A stretch of 64,000 nucleotides of DNA. It comes from G963422445 sp963422445. GTDB taxonomy: Bacteria > Pseudomonadota > Alphaproteobacteria > Thalassobaculales > Thalassobaculaceae. The position numbers and the translations under genes are program-made. The notes beneath the pieces are model-generated. The model was not told where the DNA came from. It did no database searches and saw nothing but the letters and a program-made list of their open reading frames with translations. This document shows, one piece after another, positions 37,566-47,347 of this stretch (the stretch's first letter is position 1; the number at the start of each line of letters is the position of its first letter). Location of the stretch: the NCBI GenBank assembly GCA_963422445.2, contig OY729512.2, positions 4,216,001 through 4,280,000 of the forward strand, written 5' to 3'.

Positions 37566-38659
37566 GGCGTCAGCGGATCCAGGGCCCGAAAATGATCCGG
37601 CGCGGCCGCCAGATCGATGTCGTTTCCGGCCGTCAGGCCCGACACAGCGCCAAGTGGCAGCTTCAGCATCATTAGCTCACCACCAGCGTCGGCGTGAAGT
37701 CGGACATGGTCCCCGAAATAGATCGTCTCGACCACACGCGCCGGAATCCGGTTGACGGTATCGGCAGCCGTCGCAAGACGCAGCCGTTCAGGGCGTATCG
37801 AGACAGAGGTTCGGCCGTCGGCTGCCACGTTGATCGCCAAAGCCTCGATCTCGGGCCCGATCGACAGGCGAACATGGCAGTACGGATTCTTCCGTTGGAT
37901 CACCCGACCTGACAACGCATTGTTTTCACCGATAAAATCGGCGACGAAACTGTTGGCAGGACGTTCGTACATTGCTTCCGGGGTATCCAGTTGCTGAACG
38001 AGGCCGTCCTGGAACACCGCCACCCGGTCCGACATGGTCAGGGCTTCGCCCTGATCATGCGTCACATAGACAAAGGTCGTGCCAAGTTGATCATGCAGAT
38101 GTTTCAGTTCGAGCTGCATCTGTTCGCGCAAATTCTTGTCGAGGGCTCCGAGAGGTTCGTCCATCAGAACGACATCAGGCTGGAATATCAGCGCACGTGC
38201 CAGCGCCACGCGCTGCTGCTGTCCGCCGGAGAGTTGTGCCGGATAACGGCCCTCGAGGCCGTCAAGTTTCACCGTCCCCACGGCCTGCGCCAGGGCCTGC
38301 GCGATATCCGGTTTGGCCACCCTGCGGCGGCGCAAAGGATATGCGAGGTTCTCCGCCACGGTCATGTGTGGAAACAGAGCATAATTCTGGAACACCATCC
38401 CCATGGACCGTTTGTGGGCGGGAACTGTCGCCAGCGACCGGCCATTCAGGAGGATGTCGCCGCCGGTCGGCGATTCAAACCCCGCCAGCATCATCAGTGT
38501 CGTCGTCTTCCCGGAGCCACTTGGACCGAGAAGTGTCAGGAATTCACCACGAACGATGTCGAGATCGAGATTTTCGACCACGTTGATCCGGCCGTCATAG
38601 GTCTTTTCCACACCCTGGAAGGAGATGAGAGGGTCGGGCAAACGCATGTCGCAGGCCAT
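37562..38659 (-). CDS. ABC transporter ATPase, PotA type
   Basis: About 365 residues. Walker A is GPSGSGKTTT, the Q-loop MVFQNYALFPHM, the signature LSGGQQQRVALARAL, Walker B VVLMDEPLGALD, and the switch THDQGEAL. A TOBE-type domain follows with SIRPERLRLA. Starts at 38659 or 38647 are both possible; neither has a strong ribosome site. It is the first gene of the operon potA-potB-potC-potD. Confidence 0.87.
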   Translation of the reverse strand: MACDMRLPDPLISFQGVEKTYDGRINVVENLDLDIVRGEFLTLLGPSGSGKTTTLMMLAGFESPTGGDILLNGRSLATVPAHKRSMGMVFQNYALFPHMTVAENLAYPLRRRRVAKPDIAQALAQAVGTVKLDGLEGRYPAQLSGGQQQRVALARALIFQPDVVLMDEPLGALDKNLREQMQLELKHLHDQLGTTFVYVTHDQGEALTMSDRVAVFQDGLVQQLDTPEAMYERPANSFVADFIGENNALSGRVIQRKNPYCHVRLSIGPEIEALAINVAADGRTSVSIRPERLRLATAADTVNRIPARVVETIYFGDHVRLHADAGGELMMLKLPLGAVSGLTAGNDIDLAAAPDHFRALDPLTP

Positions 38660-38835
38660 GCCGAATTCGAATGGAGCCAGACGGTTCCGCCGCAGGAACC
38701 GCAATCACGGACCACCGGCCGGCAGACTCTCGCCCGCGACCAGGATTCCAGTGGCGGCGTCCATTAGGCATCCGTGACATACCCTTGTCAAACGAACGTG
38801 CTCTAAACTGAAGCTTCTGCGCGATTTAAGCCGAA

Positions 38836-40677
38836 TTCAGTCAATTTACTGCTTCGCCCATTTCATGGCATTGGATGGTTTTGATGTTTTCAAAATGCAC
38901 CATGTAAATCATGAAGCCTTTCGACTACATCGGTTGATAGTGATCATTATCGCCCCTGTTATAGATAATCATCTATGTCGGAGTCGTCCCGAACCGGTCC
39001 TCACCGCCCGCCATCCTGGTGCGCGAAGCCTTCCACGGCGGCGGCAAGGTCAAAAAGCGCACCGCCACCACCATCACCCATCTGCCGACGCATGCCATCG
39101 CCGCTGTCCGCCATGCCCCGAAGCAGGGACCCGGCGCCGGGACGCTGACCGCCAACGGGTTCAAGAGTGCCCGGACGCTGCCGCACAGCCATGTCGCCGC
39201 CGTCTCCGGATCCCTGCGCAAGCTCGGTTTCGACACCCTGATCCACAGCTGCCGGTCGCGCCGGCACGACCTCGTCGTCGCCATGATCGTCACGCGGATC
39301 CTCGATCCCCGCTCCAGATTGGCCAAGGCCCGTAGCCTCGATGCGGCCACCGCCACCGACAGCCTCGGTGATATTGACGAGGACGAATTGTATGACGTCA
39401 TGGACTGGCTGCTTGACCACCGGACCACGATAGAGGCCAAACTCGCCCGCAAACATCTCGAAGACGGAGCCTTGGTGCTCTGGGACATCATCTCGGTAAG
39501 GATGGAAGACACCCGTTGCCCGCTCTCGAATTTCGGCCTGCTCTGCAACCGTGACGGCTGGCCGGTGGCGGTCGAGGCCTTCGCCGGCAATACCGCCGAT
39601 CCCGCGACTGTCGCCTCCCGGTGTCCAAACTCCGCGACCGCTTCAAACTGACCCGGGTGGTTGTGGTCGGCGACCGCGGCATGCTGACCGAAGCCTGGTT
39701 CCGCGAGGATGTCCAGCTGGCTAGCCTCGACTGGATCACATCTTACCGCGCCGGCGATCCGAAGACTGGTCGACGACGGCGCCCAGCAACCCTCGCTGTT
39801 CGATCGGCGCGACAGGGCCGGGATCGCTTGCGAGGTGCTGCATCCCGGCGAGCGTCCGGTGGCCTGCCGCAACTTGCTGCTTGTCGCACATCGCGCCCGC
39901 AAGCGCCAGGATCTGCTCGAGGTCATGGAACAGGATCTCGACCGCGTCATCGCGGTGACGACCCGCGACACGTACCGCCGGAAGGGAAAGGTCGCGATCC
40001 ACAAGCCTGTCGACCGGATGCTCGGCAGACACAAGATGAAAAAGCACTTCGTCATTGATCTCACCGCCACCGCCTTCAGCGACCGGCGCGATGTCGCGCT
40101 GGAGGGGATCTACGCCATCCGCACCAAACTGCCGAAAGATCAGCTCGAGGCCGGCGAGACCGTCACGAGCGACAAGAGATTGACCAGGGTCGAACGCGCC
40201 TTCCAGAGCGCCAGGACCGCCGGGCTCAAGTCCCGCCGGTGCATCACCGGCTCGCCGACCGGATCCGCGTCCATCTCCTGCTCTGCATGCTCGCATACGA
40301 TGTCGAGCACCACATGCGCGCCAGCCTCGCACCGACCCTGTTCAACGATGACAACGGCATCGACCGGTCATCCCCGGTCGCGCTGCCACGCCGGCCGAAG
40401 AGCGCCCGGAGCAAGGCCGCAACCAGACGCACGGCTGACGACCTGCCGGCCCACAGCTTCCGGACCCTGCTGGATGACCTGCACGCTCGCGAAACACCGC
40501 ATCTGTCAGACGGACGACGACACGGTCGCCTTCGAGATGATCAGCAGCCCGACGCCGATACAGGAAAAAATCTTTGCCCTGCTGGATCTGACGATCAGCC
40601 CGACCGGCTGACCGTACCCATGAACGTGACTCCTGTTTTTCGACAGGACCAGGTTGAATCAGGTAATTGTGACTGAA
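38836..40677 (+). mobile_element. IS1634-like insertion sequence
   Basis: Likely ends are TTCAGTCA-ATTTACT at 38836 and the complement of ...AATTGTGACTGAA near 40677, an imperfect inverted repeat. The enclosed transposase is broken. Target duplication was not determined. Confidence 0.55.
38970..40611 (+). pseudogene. IS1634-family transposase, multiple frameshifts
   Basis: The first part reads GVVPNRSSPPAILVREAFHG, KVKKRTATTITHLP and ALVLWDIISVRMEDTRCPLS to about 39620. The frame changes at SKLRDRFKLTRVVVVGDRGM, with a catalytic Asp, and again near 39770. IRTKLPKDQLEAGETV follows, and the end is scrambled between two frames from about 40235 (LADRIRVHLLLCMLAYDVEH). The gene is dead. Family assignment rests on the NRSSPPAILVRE start and the VVVGDRGM block. 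Confidence 0.75.
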
Positions 40678-41043
40678 CCGAAAAAAAACTTCAGGCTAAT
40701 GGCCCCTGTCATGATTATCGGCCTCTCCCTCCATCAGCGACACCCACAGCGATGGTCGCCCGCAATCAGCAGGCGGGCGCGTTGTCGTCCGTACGGCAGG
40801 CCGGAGGGTTCGGTATCCGCGGCGCACCACCCCGGCCTGCAAAGATCCGTCGCCGAGCAGCAACGACGGCAGAGGTATCCGTGACGGCAACAATCAGGCA
40901 AATATTGCGCACGATCGCGGCGCCCGGATAAATCGAAATTCCGACCGCCGGCCCTGGACCGGTCACTGGTACACGATCTTGCCCCCATACCCGGCAACGG
41001 GCCGGGCTGCCGAGTCGATCAGACCATCCCGATCGGCGGACGT
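40678..41043. other. No gene seen
   Basis: About 365 bases between the IS and the aldolase gene. Nothing recognisable on either strand; it may include the 3' untranslated part of the aldolase gene. Confidence 0.4.
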
Positions 41044-41802
41044 TTAGCGTTTCAACCCACTCAACATGGACTGCGCGCCAATACCCAGAAGCATCAGATC
41101 GAACCCCATCAGAACCACCTGGTAGCCTTTCGCGATTTTCTCGTTGCCCTCCTCGGCCGACAGACACAGCCCGCCCATCGGGCGCCCGGCAGAGTGAATG
41201 ACCGTCTCCGCCTTGGCGATCGCTGCCTGCACGTCCGGATGATCGCGATTGCCGACATGTCCCATACTCGCTGCGAGGTCCATGGGCGCGATCAGGAAGA
41301 CATCGATACCGGTAACGGAAACAATGTCGTCGATATTGGCAATCGCGGTCGCATGTTCGATCAGGGCAATGACCACGACATCGCCAGAGGCCCGGTAATA
41401 TGCCATTGCGTCGCCATCGCCCCAACGCATTGGCGCATAGAACGGCCCCCAACCCCGATCGCCTTCCGGCGGATACCGCACCGCGCGAACGGCCGCCTCG
41501 GCACGGTCGCGCGATGTAATCATCGGGAAGACGATCCCCATGGCACCGGAGTCCAGGACCGGCTTGGTGTAACTGATATTTGGTTCCATGACCCGAACCA
41601 CCGGAGCACAGTCGGTCCCTGCGCTCGCGGCAATCATGTGATGGCAGGTCGCGATGTCGATCGGGCCATGTTCCATGTCAATGAACAGCCAGTCGAAGCC
41701 CTGATTGGACAGGGCCTGTGCCATGGTTACACTCGGCATGGAAGCCAGAACGCCAGCGCAGACCTTGCCATCGTTCAACCGTTCACGTAACGGATTTCGC
41801 AT
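41044..41802 (-). CDS. HpcH/HpaI-type aldolase
   Basis: 252 residues of the 2-keto-3-deoxy-aldarate aldolase/citrate-lyase-like TIM barrel. Visible are FDWLFIDMEHGPID near 36 with the general base region, VVRVMEPN, SGAMGIVFPMI, ALIEHATAIAN with a metal-binding Glu, and IAPMDLAASMG with a metal-binding Asp. It would split a 2-keto-3-deoxy acid into pyruvate or a related product and an aldehyde. ATG 41802 fits the family start better than the longer frame to 41952. Confidence 0.87.
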   Translation of the reverse strand: MRNPLRERLNDGKVCAGVLASMPSVTMAQALSNQGFDWLFIDMEHGPIDIATCHHMIAASAGTDCAPVVRVMEPNISYTKPVLDSGAMGIVFPMITSRDRAEAAVRAVRYPPEGDRGWGPFYAPMRWGDGDAMAYYRASGDVVVIALIEHATAIANIDDIVSVTGIDVFLIAPMDLAASMGHVGNRDHPDVQAAIAKAETVIHSAGRPMGGLCLSAEEGNEKIAKGYQVVLMGFDLMLLGIGAQSMLSGLKR

Positions 41803-42164
41803 GATCAAGTCTCGTCTCAATGTCTGTTGCGGGAGCTCGTATGAAAATCCGAGAGTCCATCTTTTGCAAGGGAAAGACCCGGACGACACTGTATTCATTC
41901 GGCAAATCCGGCGATCGAGACGATCGCGCCGGCGACCGGCAGGGCGGTCCACACCGCTGTACCCGGTCGTATCGGGGCTGATTTGCCGACCAAACCATGA
42001 CGATAAGGCCGGCCCTGCCGGCCACGCAGCCCGAAACGGTCAGCAGCGCTCGAAGCATGTCGTCTGGACCATGTCCGGCGGCAGTGCGAGAATGTCCACC
42101 CCGCAATAGCCGGGCTGACATCAGCCGGTAAACGGACCTTTTTCTCAGGCGAGGAATAACAGGG
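41803..42164. promoter_or_regulatory. Divergent intergenic region
   Basis: About 360 bases between two divergent genes, which should hold both promoters. No clear operator, riboswitch or hairpin was recognised. Confidence 0.3.
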
Positions 42165-43145
42165 ATGGCGCTTCCCCTCGATACGGAGTTTCGCATCGGC
42201 ATGATGACGATTCACCGCCAACCGGATGATCAGGACGGACCTTGGCAACCCCGGATTGACCAGCTTGTCGAATTCGTTCAGACGGTCGACGCTGCAGGCT
42301 TCGATTCGCTCTGGGTCGGCGACCATCTGTCAATGCCGCTGCCTTTTCTCGATCCGTTTCAGTTGCTCGCCCAAGCTGCTGTCGCCAGCCGGCGCCTCCT
42401 GCTCGGAACCGCCGTCTTTCTCTTGCCCTTGCGACATCCCGGACCGATAGCCAAACAGGTCAAGACTCTCGACCATCTCTCGGAAGGTCGGTTCATTTTC
42501 GGGGTCGGGATCGGCGGCGAGTTTCCCAAGGAATACGAGGTTGCGGGCGTCCCGATCAGCGAGCGCGGCGCAAGACTGGGCGAAAGCGTCGAAGTTCTCC
42601 GCAAACTGTGGACGGCGGAGCCGGCCAGCCATGACGGACGGTTCTTCAGATTCTCCGATGTCCTGATGCGCCCACCGCCGCGTCAGGCGGGCGGACCCCA
42701 GATCTGGTTCGGCGGCCGGCAGGATGCCGCTTTCCGCCGCATGGGGCGGCTTGCCGACGGGTATGTCTCATATGTCGTGACACCCGACATGTATCGCGAC
42801 GCACTCGGCAAGATCGAAGCAGCCGCCGACGCGGCCGGCCGCTCCATCGAACGCTTCAGCACCGGTCATCTCGTCTTCACCCGCGTTGATGACGATTACG
42901 AAACGGCTCTGAAGGTGGCGGCAGCATCACTTTCCAGGCGCTATGCGATGGACTTTCGGCGCGCTGCCGAACGCTACGCGGCCCTCGGCTCACCTCGGGA
43001 TGTCGCCGACAAGATCGTGGAGTTCCATGATGCCGGGGTGCGCCACATCATCATCGACCTTGTCGGCCCTTACGAACGGCGAATGGAACAGATTGAGCGT
43101 TTTGCCAGCGAGGTCATGCCATTGGTTGCAAGGTTGCGATCATGA
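42165..43145 (+). CDS. LLM-class flavin-dependent oxidoreductase
   Basis: 326 residues of the luciferase-like fold. AGFDSLWVGDHLSMPLPF near 45 is the first strand-helix block. LLGTAVFLLPLRHPGPIAKQ and LSEGRFIFGVGIGGEFPKEY follow, the latter typical of F420- or FMN-dependent members. GGPQIWFGGRQDAAFRRMGR and GVRHIIIDLVGP complete the barrel. Substrate unknown. It is transcribed away from the aldolase gene. Confidence 0.85.
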   Translation: MALPLDTEFRIGMMTIHRQPDDQDGPWQPRIDQLVEFVQTVDAAGFDSLWVGDHLSMPLPFLDPFQLLAQAAVASRRLLLGTAVFLLPLRHPGPIAKQVKTLDHLSEGRFIFGVGIGGEFPKEYEVAGVPISERGARLGESVEVLRKLWTAEPASHDGRFFRFSDVLMRPPPRQAGGPQIWFGGRQDAAFRRMGRLADGYVSYVVTPDMYRDALGKIEAAADAAGRSIERFSTGHLVFTRVDDDYETALKVAAASLSRRYAMDFRRAAERYAALGSPRDVADKIVEFHDAGVRHIIIDLVGPYERRMEQIERFASEVMPLVARLRS

Positions 43146-43396
43146 AACAGCGAGGTAAAATCCCGATCTTTGGCCGCAGATTTCTGTGTGAGAATCATGC
43201 CATACGACATCGTCGGCTGTCCGACACGCCCTGTATGTCCGCCAGACACCCTTAACCGGCTGCGGCGACGGTCGGGTCTGCAACGAAGTGGCACCGGAAC
43301 GCGCTCTGCGGTATGCTGCGCACTGAACGGATAGCAAGACGAGCGAACGCCCTGCCGTAATGCCGGCCCGGCAAGGCCACAGTCTTCGGAGCGATC

Positions 43397-44400
43397 ATGT
43401 CGCCATCATGGCCCCTCATTCCCTACGGCATGGCCGACTTCGCGGCCATTCGCGGGGAAGGCCAGCTTTACGTGGACAAGACCCGGTTCATTCGCGACCT
43501 GGAGCCGGTGCGCTACGCCTTCCTGATCCGCCCCCGCCGGTTCGGCAAGACCTGCTGGCTGTCGGTGCTGGACAACTACGACGACCGCAACAGGGCGGAC
43601 GCGTTCGAGACCCTGTTCGGCGGTACCGATATCGGCCGCAACCCGACGCCGAACTGCAACCGCCATGCCTAGGCTTAGCACACATCACAAGACACTCAGC
43701 TAGGCAAGACCCTTGAAGAATACTGCCACGCCCAGCTCCGCGGGGTACTGAAGCGCAATCCGGATCTGTTTCCGGAGACTGTGAGTGACTGGATTCTCTC
43801 GCCGACAGCAATCCACGGCAAGCTCAACGACTTGTTCGTTCACGTTCGCGACCTGGATATCCCATTGTATGTGCTGATCGACGAGTACGATAACTTCGCC
43901 AACACCATATTGACGCGACATGGCGAGCAGGCGTACCAGTCCTTCACCCATGACGAAGGCTTCTACCGCAGTTTCTTCGCCACCCTGAAAGCCGGCACCG
44001 AGGCGGGCGGCATCGAGCGGCTGTTCGTCACCGGGGTCTCGCCGACCACCATGGACGACGCAACCAGCGGCTTCAACATCGGCGCCAACATCAGCCTGCG
44101 TCCGGGCTTCAACGAGATGCTCGGCTTCACCGAAGCCGAAGTGCGCGGCCTGCTGGAAACATACCGGGATCACCGCGCATTCGACCGGGACATCGATGCC
44201 ACTCTCGAACTCATGCGCGAATGGTATGACGGCTACCGCTTCGCCCGGCAAGCCGGGACGAGCGTCTACAACACCGCCATGGTGTTGTACTTTCTGAGTG
44301 AACCCATCCCGAACAAGCCGCTGCCGGACGAACTGATCGACCACAACGTACGCATCGAGAAGACAACTCACTCTATCCGGCACCTAGCCCTGCCTGCGCC
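43397..44400 (+). pseudogene. AAA-ATPase-like protein (PF09820 type), broken and truncated
   Basis: The first frame reads LIPYGMADFAAIRGEGQLYV, DKTRFIRDLE and IRPRRFGKTCWLSVL, a Walker A of the RRFGKT kind, then stops at 43672. After a disrupted 60-base stretch the protein resumes: LEEYCHAQLRGVLKRNPDLF, YVLIDEYDNFANTIL (Walker B) and LFVTGVSPTTMDDATSGFNI. It ends in DELIDHNVRIEKTTHSIRHL and then loses similarity. The C-terminal PD-(D/E)xK nuclease domain of this family is absent. Members are often in mobile or defence-related regions. Confidence 0.75.
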
Positions 44401-44614
44401 AGCGTGCGCTGGGATGCACTTGGGAAGTATAATACATTGTAAATAATATATATTTCAGATTTTCACGGCCCATTCGACCCCTTGCGCTCCTGCCTCGGAC
44501 GCGCTCCAATACGCCCCGATTTTCGGCCAGTCGCTTTCGGTTTGCTTACTGGGTCGAAACCCCTCTGGAGCCCGCCCGATCCGAAGAGCGCCCCTATCGT
44601 CGAGGAGCACCGCC

Positions 44615-45802
44615 ATGCCCGAACGCCAGTACCGAACGCTCACCAAGCGTATCGTGGACCGCCTCGCGGTCAACGGCAAGGACGCGGTGTTCTGGGACAG
44701 CGAGCTCCCGGGGTTCGGCATTCGCGTCTATCCGACGGGGCGCAAGGTCTACGTGGTGCAGACGCGGGCCAACGGCAAGTCCAAGCGCTTCACGGTCGGC
44801 CGCCACGGAGACATCGCGCCCGACCAAGCCCGCAAGGACGCCGCGAACATCATCGCGCGCCTCAAGGCCGGACTGCCGCCTGTCGAGCAGGAGCCCGAAC
44901 CCGAGCCGACCGTGGCCGCTCTGGCCGAGCGCTACGAGCGCGAGTACGTCGCGATGCACTGCAAGCCCAACACCATCAAGCACTACGGCCTCATGCTGAA
45001 GAAGCACATCGTGCCGGGTCTCGGGTCGCTTCGCGTCTCCGAGGTGGAGAAGAAGCACATCCTGAGGTTCCAGTTCGGGCTGAGCGACATGCCCACGGTG
45101 GCAAACCGGACGGTCGACATCCTGGTGAAGATGTTCAACATGGCCGAGCTCTGGGAGATGCGCCTGCCGGGCCGGAACCCGTGCCGGTCGGTGCGCCGCT
45201 ACAAGGTGGAGCCGCACAAGGAGCGCTTCCTGACGCCCAGGGAGTTGGCCCGGCTCGGCCGTACCCTCGACATCGCGCCCGGGAAGCGCCTCGCCTCGCG
45301 CCACGCCGCGGCGGCGGTCCGCTTGCTGGTGCTGACCGGATGCCGGCGCAACGAGATCATGGGGCTCGCCTGGGACGACCTCGACTTCAAGGCAGGCGAG
45401 ATGCGGCTCGCCGACAGCAAGGCTGGCCTGCGCATCGTCCCGATGCCGCCCGCGGCGGCGGAGGTGCTGGCGGATCTGCCGCGCACCCCGGATAACCGCT
45501 GGGTGTTCCCCGGCCGGAAGAAGGGCACCCATCAGACCAACATCAACGATTCCTGGAACCGCATCCGCAAGCACGCCGATCTCGACGGCGTCCGGCTTCA
45601 TGACTTGCGTCACAGCTTCACCAGCCGGGCGCTCGCGCTCGGCGAGGGCCTGCCGATGATCGGCGAGCTGCTCGGCCACCGGCAGGTCAACACCACCGCG
45701 CGCTACGCCCATCTCGCCCGGGAGTCGGTCAGGGCCTCGACGGCCCGGGTCGCGGACAGCATCGGCGCGGACATCCTGACGGAGCAGGACGGCGCAGCGT
45801 AG
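44615..45802 (+). CDS. P4-type tyrosine recombinase (integrase), intact
   Basis: 395 residues. The N-terminal arm-binding domain is YRTLTKRIVDRLAVNGKDAV and FGIRVYPTGRKVYVVQTR; a core-binding domain lies near 95-190. The catalytic set is complete: Arg near 244 (GCRRNEI), His-x-x-Arg near 329-332 (HDLRHS), His near 355 (LGHRQVNTT) and nucleophile Tyr near 364 (ARYAH). GAGGAG precedes the ATG. A second integrase gene follows 38 bases later. It is the only complete recombinase of the three here. Confidence 0.92.
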   Translation: MPERQYRTLTKRIVDRLAVNGKDAVFWDSELPGFGIRVYPTGRKVYVVQTRANGKSKRFTVGRHGDIAPDQARKDAANIIARLKAGLPPVEQEPEPEPTVAALAERYEREYVAMHCKPNTIKHYGLMLKKHIVPGLGSLRVSEVEKKHILRFQFGLSDMPTVANRTVDILVKMFNMAELWEMRLPGRNPCRSVRRYKVEPHKERFLTPRELARLGRTLDIAPGKRLASRHAAAAVRLLVLTGCRRNEIMGLAWDDLDFKAGEMRLADSKAGLRIVPMPPAAAEVLADLPRTPDNRWVFPGRKKGTHQTNINDSWNRIRKHADLDGVRLHDLRHSFTSRALALGEGLPMIGELLGHRQVNTTARYAHLARESVRASTARVADSIGADILTEQDGAA

Positions 45803-45840
45803 CGGCGAGCGTCCATGACAACCGGGAACGGAAGCGAACG

Positions 45841-46859
45841 ATGGCGACACTGAACACACAACGGATCTCGCGCCGAACCGTCGAAGCGCTCCCGGTGGGC
45901 GAGCGCGAGGTGCTCTACTGGGACTCGGAGCTCTCCGGCTTCGGCATTCGCGTCTATCCCTCGGGGTCGAAGGTCTACCTCGTGCAGACGCGCAAGGGCG
46001 GCAAGTCGCGGCGGCTTACCGTCGGACGGCACGGCCTGATCTCGGCCGACCGGGCGCGCAACGAGGCGGCGCGGATCATCGCCGACATCAAGGCCGGCAG
46101 GGAGCCGCTTCCCGCCAACGGCGCGGCTCCGCTGGAGATCGGCCCCACGGTCGCCGAGGTGGCGGCACGCTACATGCGCGAGCATGTCGAGGTGCGCTGC
46201 AAGCCGACCACGATCCGACAGTGCCGGCACACGCTCGACCACCACCTTCTGCCTGCGCTGGGCGCGGAGCCCCTCGGGGCGATCGGGCGCGAGCGGGTCG
46301 CGGCCCTGCACTACAGCCTGCACGAGACGCCGGTGATGGCGAACAAGGTGGTCGACATGCTCTCGCGCCTGTTCTACATGGCCGAGGGCTGGGGGATCGC
46401 CCCGGAGGGCGGCAATCCCTGCAAGTTCGTGCGCAAGTACAAGGAGCGCAGCTGCGAGCGCTTCCCTCTCCGAAGAGGAGTTCCGACGTCTCGGCCGCGT
46501 TCTGGGCGAAGTCGAAGCCGAAGGCAAGGTGTGCGCGAGCGCGGTGGCGGCGTTTCGCCTGCTGATACTCACCGGCTGCCGGCGCAACGAGATTCTGACG
46601 CTGCGCTGGGCCGATGTGGACCTCGATGCGGGCGAGATTCAGCTTCGCGACGCGAAGACCGGTGCGCGCTCCGTCGCGCTCTCGACGGCGGCGAGGCGCG
46701 TGCTTGCCGGGATACCGCGCCTGCCGGACAATCCCTGGGTGATCGCCGGGGCGAGGCCCGGCGCCCACCTGAGCAACCTCAACAACGCCTGGCTCGTGGT
46801 GCGGGGCCGGGCGGACCTGAAGGGCGTTCGCATTCATGACCTCAGACGCTCTTCTGCAA
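45841..46859 (+). pseudogene. P4-type tyrosine recombinase, frameshifted and truncated
   Basis: Starts ISRRTVEALPVGEREVLYWD, similar to its neighbour. One extra C near 46466 shifts the frame; LSEEEFRRLGRVLGE continues one base over. LTGCRRNEILTLRWADVDLD gives the first catalytic Arg, and VRIHDLRRSSAS reaches the His-x-x-Arg motif, after which the shared 166-bp sequence replaces the rest. It was probably cotranscribed with the intact integrase. Confidence 0.85.
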
Positions 46860-47025
46860 GCTACCAGAAATATCCAGCGCCAATCAGCGTTTCAACCGGC
46901 ACTAACCTACTGATGATACAAAATTTATTTCATTCAGTGCAGGCTGCCTGAATCCACTCTAGAAATTTGCGGAAGCACTCCGTAACCGGAGTTGCCTGTC
47001 TCGCCGTCACCTCCTGCCAGCCATG
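46860..47025 (+). repeat. 166-bp sequence shared with 32573-32738 (inverted)
   Basis: Same segment as at the left integrase remnant, in opposite orientation. In both places it begins directly after the codons for the R-x-S-S version of the HDLRHS motif. The integrase bodies are more different from each other (about 55-60% in protein by eye) than this segment is. Confidence 0.8.
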
Positions 47026-47136
47026 TCGCCCGCAACTCCTGCACCTTCGCTGTAAGCGTTCGGGTTCCGGGGGATCGTAACCTTCTACGAATTTTCCCGC
47101 TGGTAACTATTCCGCGCATGCGCTACCGTCGGGCGC

Positions 47137-47265
47137 ATGGCGGTTCTCGACGCGGATTTCTGCACTGACCTGACGTCGGGCGAGGGCGGCGCCACCCTGT
47201 GGTCGCTTTCCTTGGTCGTGCCGACCTGCGAGCCGCCCGACTGGGAGTCCTTGCTTGGTAAGGTC
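47137..47265 (+). pseudogene. Probable 5' fragment of the IS66-type transposase gene at 51573
   Basis: About 40 codons from ATG 47137 (MAVLDADFCTDLTSGEGGAT ... PPDWESLLGKV) end at the border of the composite transposon. The gene at 51573 starts without a proper N-terminus (RPYLEQAEARVKEERDR). Joining the two gives a continuous reading into the coiled-coil. That they are one gene is inference. Confidence 0.55.
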
Positions 47266-47281
47266 TGAACAAGTCCGGTTT
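47257..47281 (+). repeat. 25-bp inverted repeat outside the IS pair, left copy
   Basis: Begins GGTAAGGTCTGAACAAG and is repeated in inverted form at 51564-51588. It lies just outside the inverted-repeat ends (GGCTCAATTCG) of the two identical IS copies. Confidence 0.8.
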
Positions 47282-47347
47282 GGCTCAATTCGTGAATCGC
47301 AGGCGTCGTGATAGAACGTCGCTCGATTTGCCTTGGAGGTCAGACAG

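Noticed and set aside
44594..45859. 421-codon open frame on the minus strand
   Set aside because: Exactly antisense to the intact integrase with a complete catalytic set.
44615..46859. Recombinase-in-trio (RIT) element
   Set aside because: The integrases are P4-type with an arm-binding domain, the third gene is 13 kb away on the other strand, and the tandem pair shows no RIT-like overlap.
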